A stretch of 6,820 nucleotides of DNA, from NCBI GenBank assembly GCA_002439735.1, contig DJPG01000059.1, forward strand, positions 17,420 to 24,239, in the 5' to 3' direction. The position numbers were made by a program, and so were the translations under genes. Under the pieces are notes generated by a model that saw only the letters and a program-made list of their open reading frames with translations, was not told the DNA's origin and ran no database searches. This DNA comes from Firmicutes bacterium UBA6418 (lineage in GTDB: Bacteria > Bacillota > Clostridia > Peptostreptococcales > Anaerovoracaceae). Position 1 is the first letter of the stretch, and every line of letters begins with the position of its first letter. Shown piece after piece: positions 5,487 to 6,820 of the stretch.

Positions 5487-6644
5487 TCAAGAGGAATTCG
5501 CATCGTGCAGATGAAGTGCTTTCATACTGCTATGCCCGCAGCGCGGACAGCGGCAGAGGTCAACCTTCCAAAGTGCGCTTAGAAGCTGCGCGGTACTGAA
5601 TCCCTCATAGCGTCGTTTGAAACGCTGTCTGCCTTGCAGGGCGAAGATCCTTTGCAGATTTTTTGCTTTCCGGCGATTGCTTAAAAGACCGTAATAGCGG
5701 ATCTTCTGAAGCCCTTCCGGCAGCACGTGCATGAGATAGCGGCGGATAAATTCGACATGCGTGAGCGTGATCTGCCGTTTCGGGTCTTTTGGCTTCTTGC
5801 CTCTGGCTGAGAACGTGACATGGGTGTCGGTAATCGAGAGGATCCGGCTGTTGGAAATGGCAATTTTATGCGTGTAGCGTCCGAGGTATTCGATGGCGTT
5901 GCCAAAACCGTTGAAGGTCTGTTTGATGAAAGGACACCAGTCTTTTTCATAGAGTGTGTTTTTCCAGGCTTTCCAAACCTTTTCGTCCTGCAGCTTCCTG
6001 CAAGACGCGGAAAAGGAAAGTGCGCCTTTCGCATACAGCATGGAAAGGTTTGCGAGAAATTTTCCTTTGAACTTGTCCCGCAGCACGTGAACCGGGATGA
6101 AGAACTTGGAAGAAGACATTTTGAGCTTGCCGTCCCGGGTCAAGCCGCCGCCGGAAATAATGCAGTGCATGTGGACATGGTAACCAAGCTCCTGATTCCA
6201 GGTGTGAAGGACCTGTATGATGGCAGGCGCAGCACCGAGCCATTTGGGATCCGCAGAAAGCTCGAGCAAGGTCTGGGCGCAGCAGCGATGCAAAAGATCG
6301 TACAAAAGCTTTTGATTTGCGTAAAAGAGCGCATTCAACTCATGCGGGACCGTAAAGACCACATGAAAATATGGCGTATCGATGACTTCGGCACGGCGTT
6401 TGTCCACCCAGATTTCCTTGTTCAATGCCTGACAACTCGGGCAATTGCGGTTGCGGCAGGAACGATAGTGGATCTTTCGATGGCCGCAGTCTGTGCAGTA
6501 ACTTGCCTGAAAGCCAAGGTGACTGGTTTTGCAATAGATGATATCCATTGCAGCCTTTCTCTGCACAGGGGACAGAAACGGAGCCTTTTCGGCATAGTCC
6601 GTATAGCCTTTTTGAAACACCTGCTGTACTTTGTAATCAGTCAT
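5487..6644 (-). CDS. IS91-family transposase (Y2 HUH rolling-circle type)
   Basis: The 385-residue product is a rolling-circle transposase of the IS91/IS801 type, which nicks one DNA strand and forms a covalent tyrosine-DNA link. Order of domains: an N-terminal zinc-binding region with CTDC (50-53), C63 and CPSC (68-71); the HUH metal-binding motif H158-M-H160 in HVHMHCIISGGG; the catalytic tyrosine pair Y253/Y257 in EYLGRYTHKIAIS; and a C-terminal CRCPRCG zinc knuckle. All key residues are present, so it appears functional. An in-frame start 24 codons upstream (6716) is open, but GGAGGT (6657-6652) seven bases before 6644 fixes the start. The start overlaps the upstream recombinase stop, implying translational coupling. 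Base composition is visibly less GC-rich than the uvr genes, consistent with acquisition. It is chromosome-inserted directly upstream of uvrB in the same direction. Confidence 0.96.
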   Translation of the reverse strand: MTDYKVQQVFQKGYTDYAEKAPFLSPVQRKAAMDIIYCKTSHLGFQASYCTDCGHRKIHYRSCRNRNCPSCQALNKEIWVDKRRAEVIDTPYFHVVFTVPHELNALFYANQKLLYDLLHRCCAQTLLELSADPKWLGAAPAIIQVLHTWNQELGYHVHMHCIISGGGLTRDGKLKMSSSKFFIPVHVLRDKFKGKFLANLSMLYAKGALSFSASCRKLQDEKVWKAWKNTLYEKDWCPFIKQTFNGFGNAIEYLGRYTHKIAISNSRILSITDTHVTFSARGKKPKDPKRQITLTHVEFIRRYLMHVLPEGLQKIRYYGLLSNRRKAKNLQRIFALQGRQRFKRRYEGFSTAQLLSALWKVDLCRCPRCGHSSMKALHLHDANSS

Positions 6645-6820
6645 GATAGGTACCTCCGGCAGGCAGGTCAAAGGGACTGACGGCATGGCGCATGTTATGC
6701 TGCGCAAGGTGGACATAGAGCGCCGTGGAGTGCAAGGACTTATGTCCCATGAGAGATTTGATCGTCAGAAGATCCGCACCACTTTCATAAAGATGCGTAC
6801 CGAAGGCATGGCGAAAGGAA
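6637..6820 (-). CDS. Tyrosine recombinase/integrase, C-terminal fragment (N-terminus beyond window)
   Basis: Sixty codons of an open frame enter from the window edge and end at TGA (6639-6637). They carry the C-terminal catalytic signature of phage-integrase-type tyrosine recombinases: FRHAFGTHL (Arg of the R-H-x-x-R set; codon at 6813-6811), LMGHKSL with the conserved His (codon 6744-6742), and STALYVHL with the nucleophilic Tyr (codon 6717-6715). The upstream catalytic residues are outside the window. The stop overlaps the IS91 transposase start in ATGACTGA (8 bases shared), so the two genes form one unit. Some IS91-family elements carry a recombinase gene of this kind upstream of the transposase; the role may be resolving or integrating transposition intermediates (inference). 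The domain call is secure; the exact subfamily is not. Confidence 0.92.
   Translation of the reverse strand, partial: SFRHAFGTHLYESGADLLTIKSLMGHKSLHSTALYVHLAQHNMRHAVSPFDLPAGGTYHD
6652..6657 (-). promoter_or_regulatory. Ribosome binding site of the transposase, inside the recombinase gene
   Basis: GGAGGT lies seven bases before the ATG at 6644 and within the last codons of the upstream reading frame (encoding Gly-Gly). It decides the transposase start and supports coupled translation. Confidence 0.85.

Noticed and set aside
5287..5514. 75-codon plus-strand frame starting with TTG
   Set aside because: No ribosome binding site and overlaps the transposase 3' end in antisense.
5820..6680. 286-residue plus-strand frame opposite the transposase
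   Set aside because: Complement of a transposase with all catalytic motifs; no independent coding evidence.
6645..6716. Upstream in-frame start adding 24 residues to the transposase
   Set aside because: It overlaps the recombinase catalytic end and lacks a good ribosome binding site, whereas 6644 has GGAGGT at ideal spacing.

Overview
The window looks like a chromosomal segment of a medium-to-high-GC member of the Bacillota (Firmicutes); the genus cannot be fixed from sequence alone. Support comes from strong AGGAGG-type ribosome binding sites, a uvrB-uvrA gene order, Firmicutes-like UvrA and UvrB proteins, and a Bacillus-type (DinR) LexA-box candidate upstream of uvrB. All recognisable genes lie on the minus strand, so transcription runs from high to low coordinates.

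Layout in the direction of transcription: (1) 6820-6637 is the C-terminal end of a tyrosine recombinase, cut by the window edge. (2) 6644-5487 is a complete IS91-family Y2 (HUH) transposase whose start overlaps the recombinase stop by 8 bases. Together they are a mobile element whose upstream end lies outside the window. (3) 5486-4587 is about 900 bases with no convincing gene. It holds the downstream part of the mobile element, a perfect 23-bp inverted repeat (5211-5284) with a terminator-like hairpin in its loop, a second minus-strand terminator-like hairpin (5113-5140), an AT-rich block with a candidate SOS box and extended -10 promoter (4949-5026), and a long hairpin-rich uvrB leader. (4) 4586-2613 is complete uvrB. 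(5) 2612-2466 is a GC-rich palindromic spacer. (6) 2465-1 is uvrA, open to the window edge and lacking only its last ~120-130 residues.

UvrA and UvrB cooperate in nucleotide excision repair: UvrA (as a dimer, with UvrB) finds bulky lesions and loads UvrB, which verifies the damage and recruits UvrC. Their shared strand and order suggest one SOS-inducible operon. The IS91-like element lies directly upstream of this operon in the same orientation, and the terminator-like hairpins between them could insulate the repair operon from read-through.

No wholly new multi-gene system is evident. The most unusual signals are the 74-base perfect hairpin with an extended -10 promoter placed so that initiation would fall at its base, the recombinase/HUH-transposase overlap, and the structured uvrB leader.
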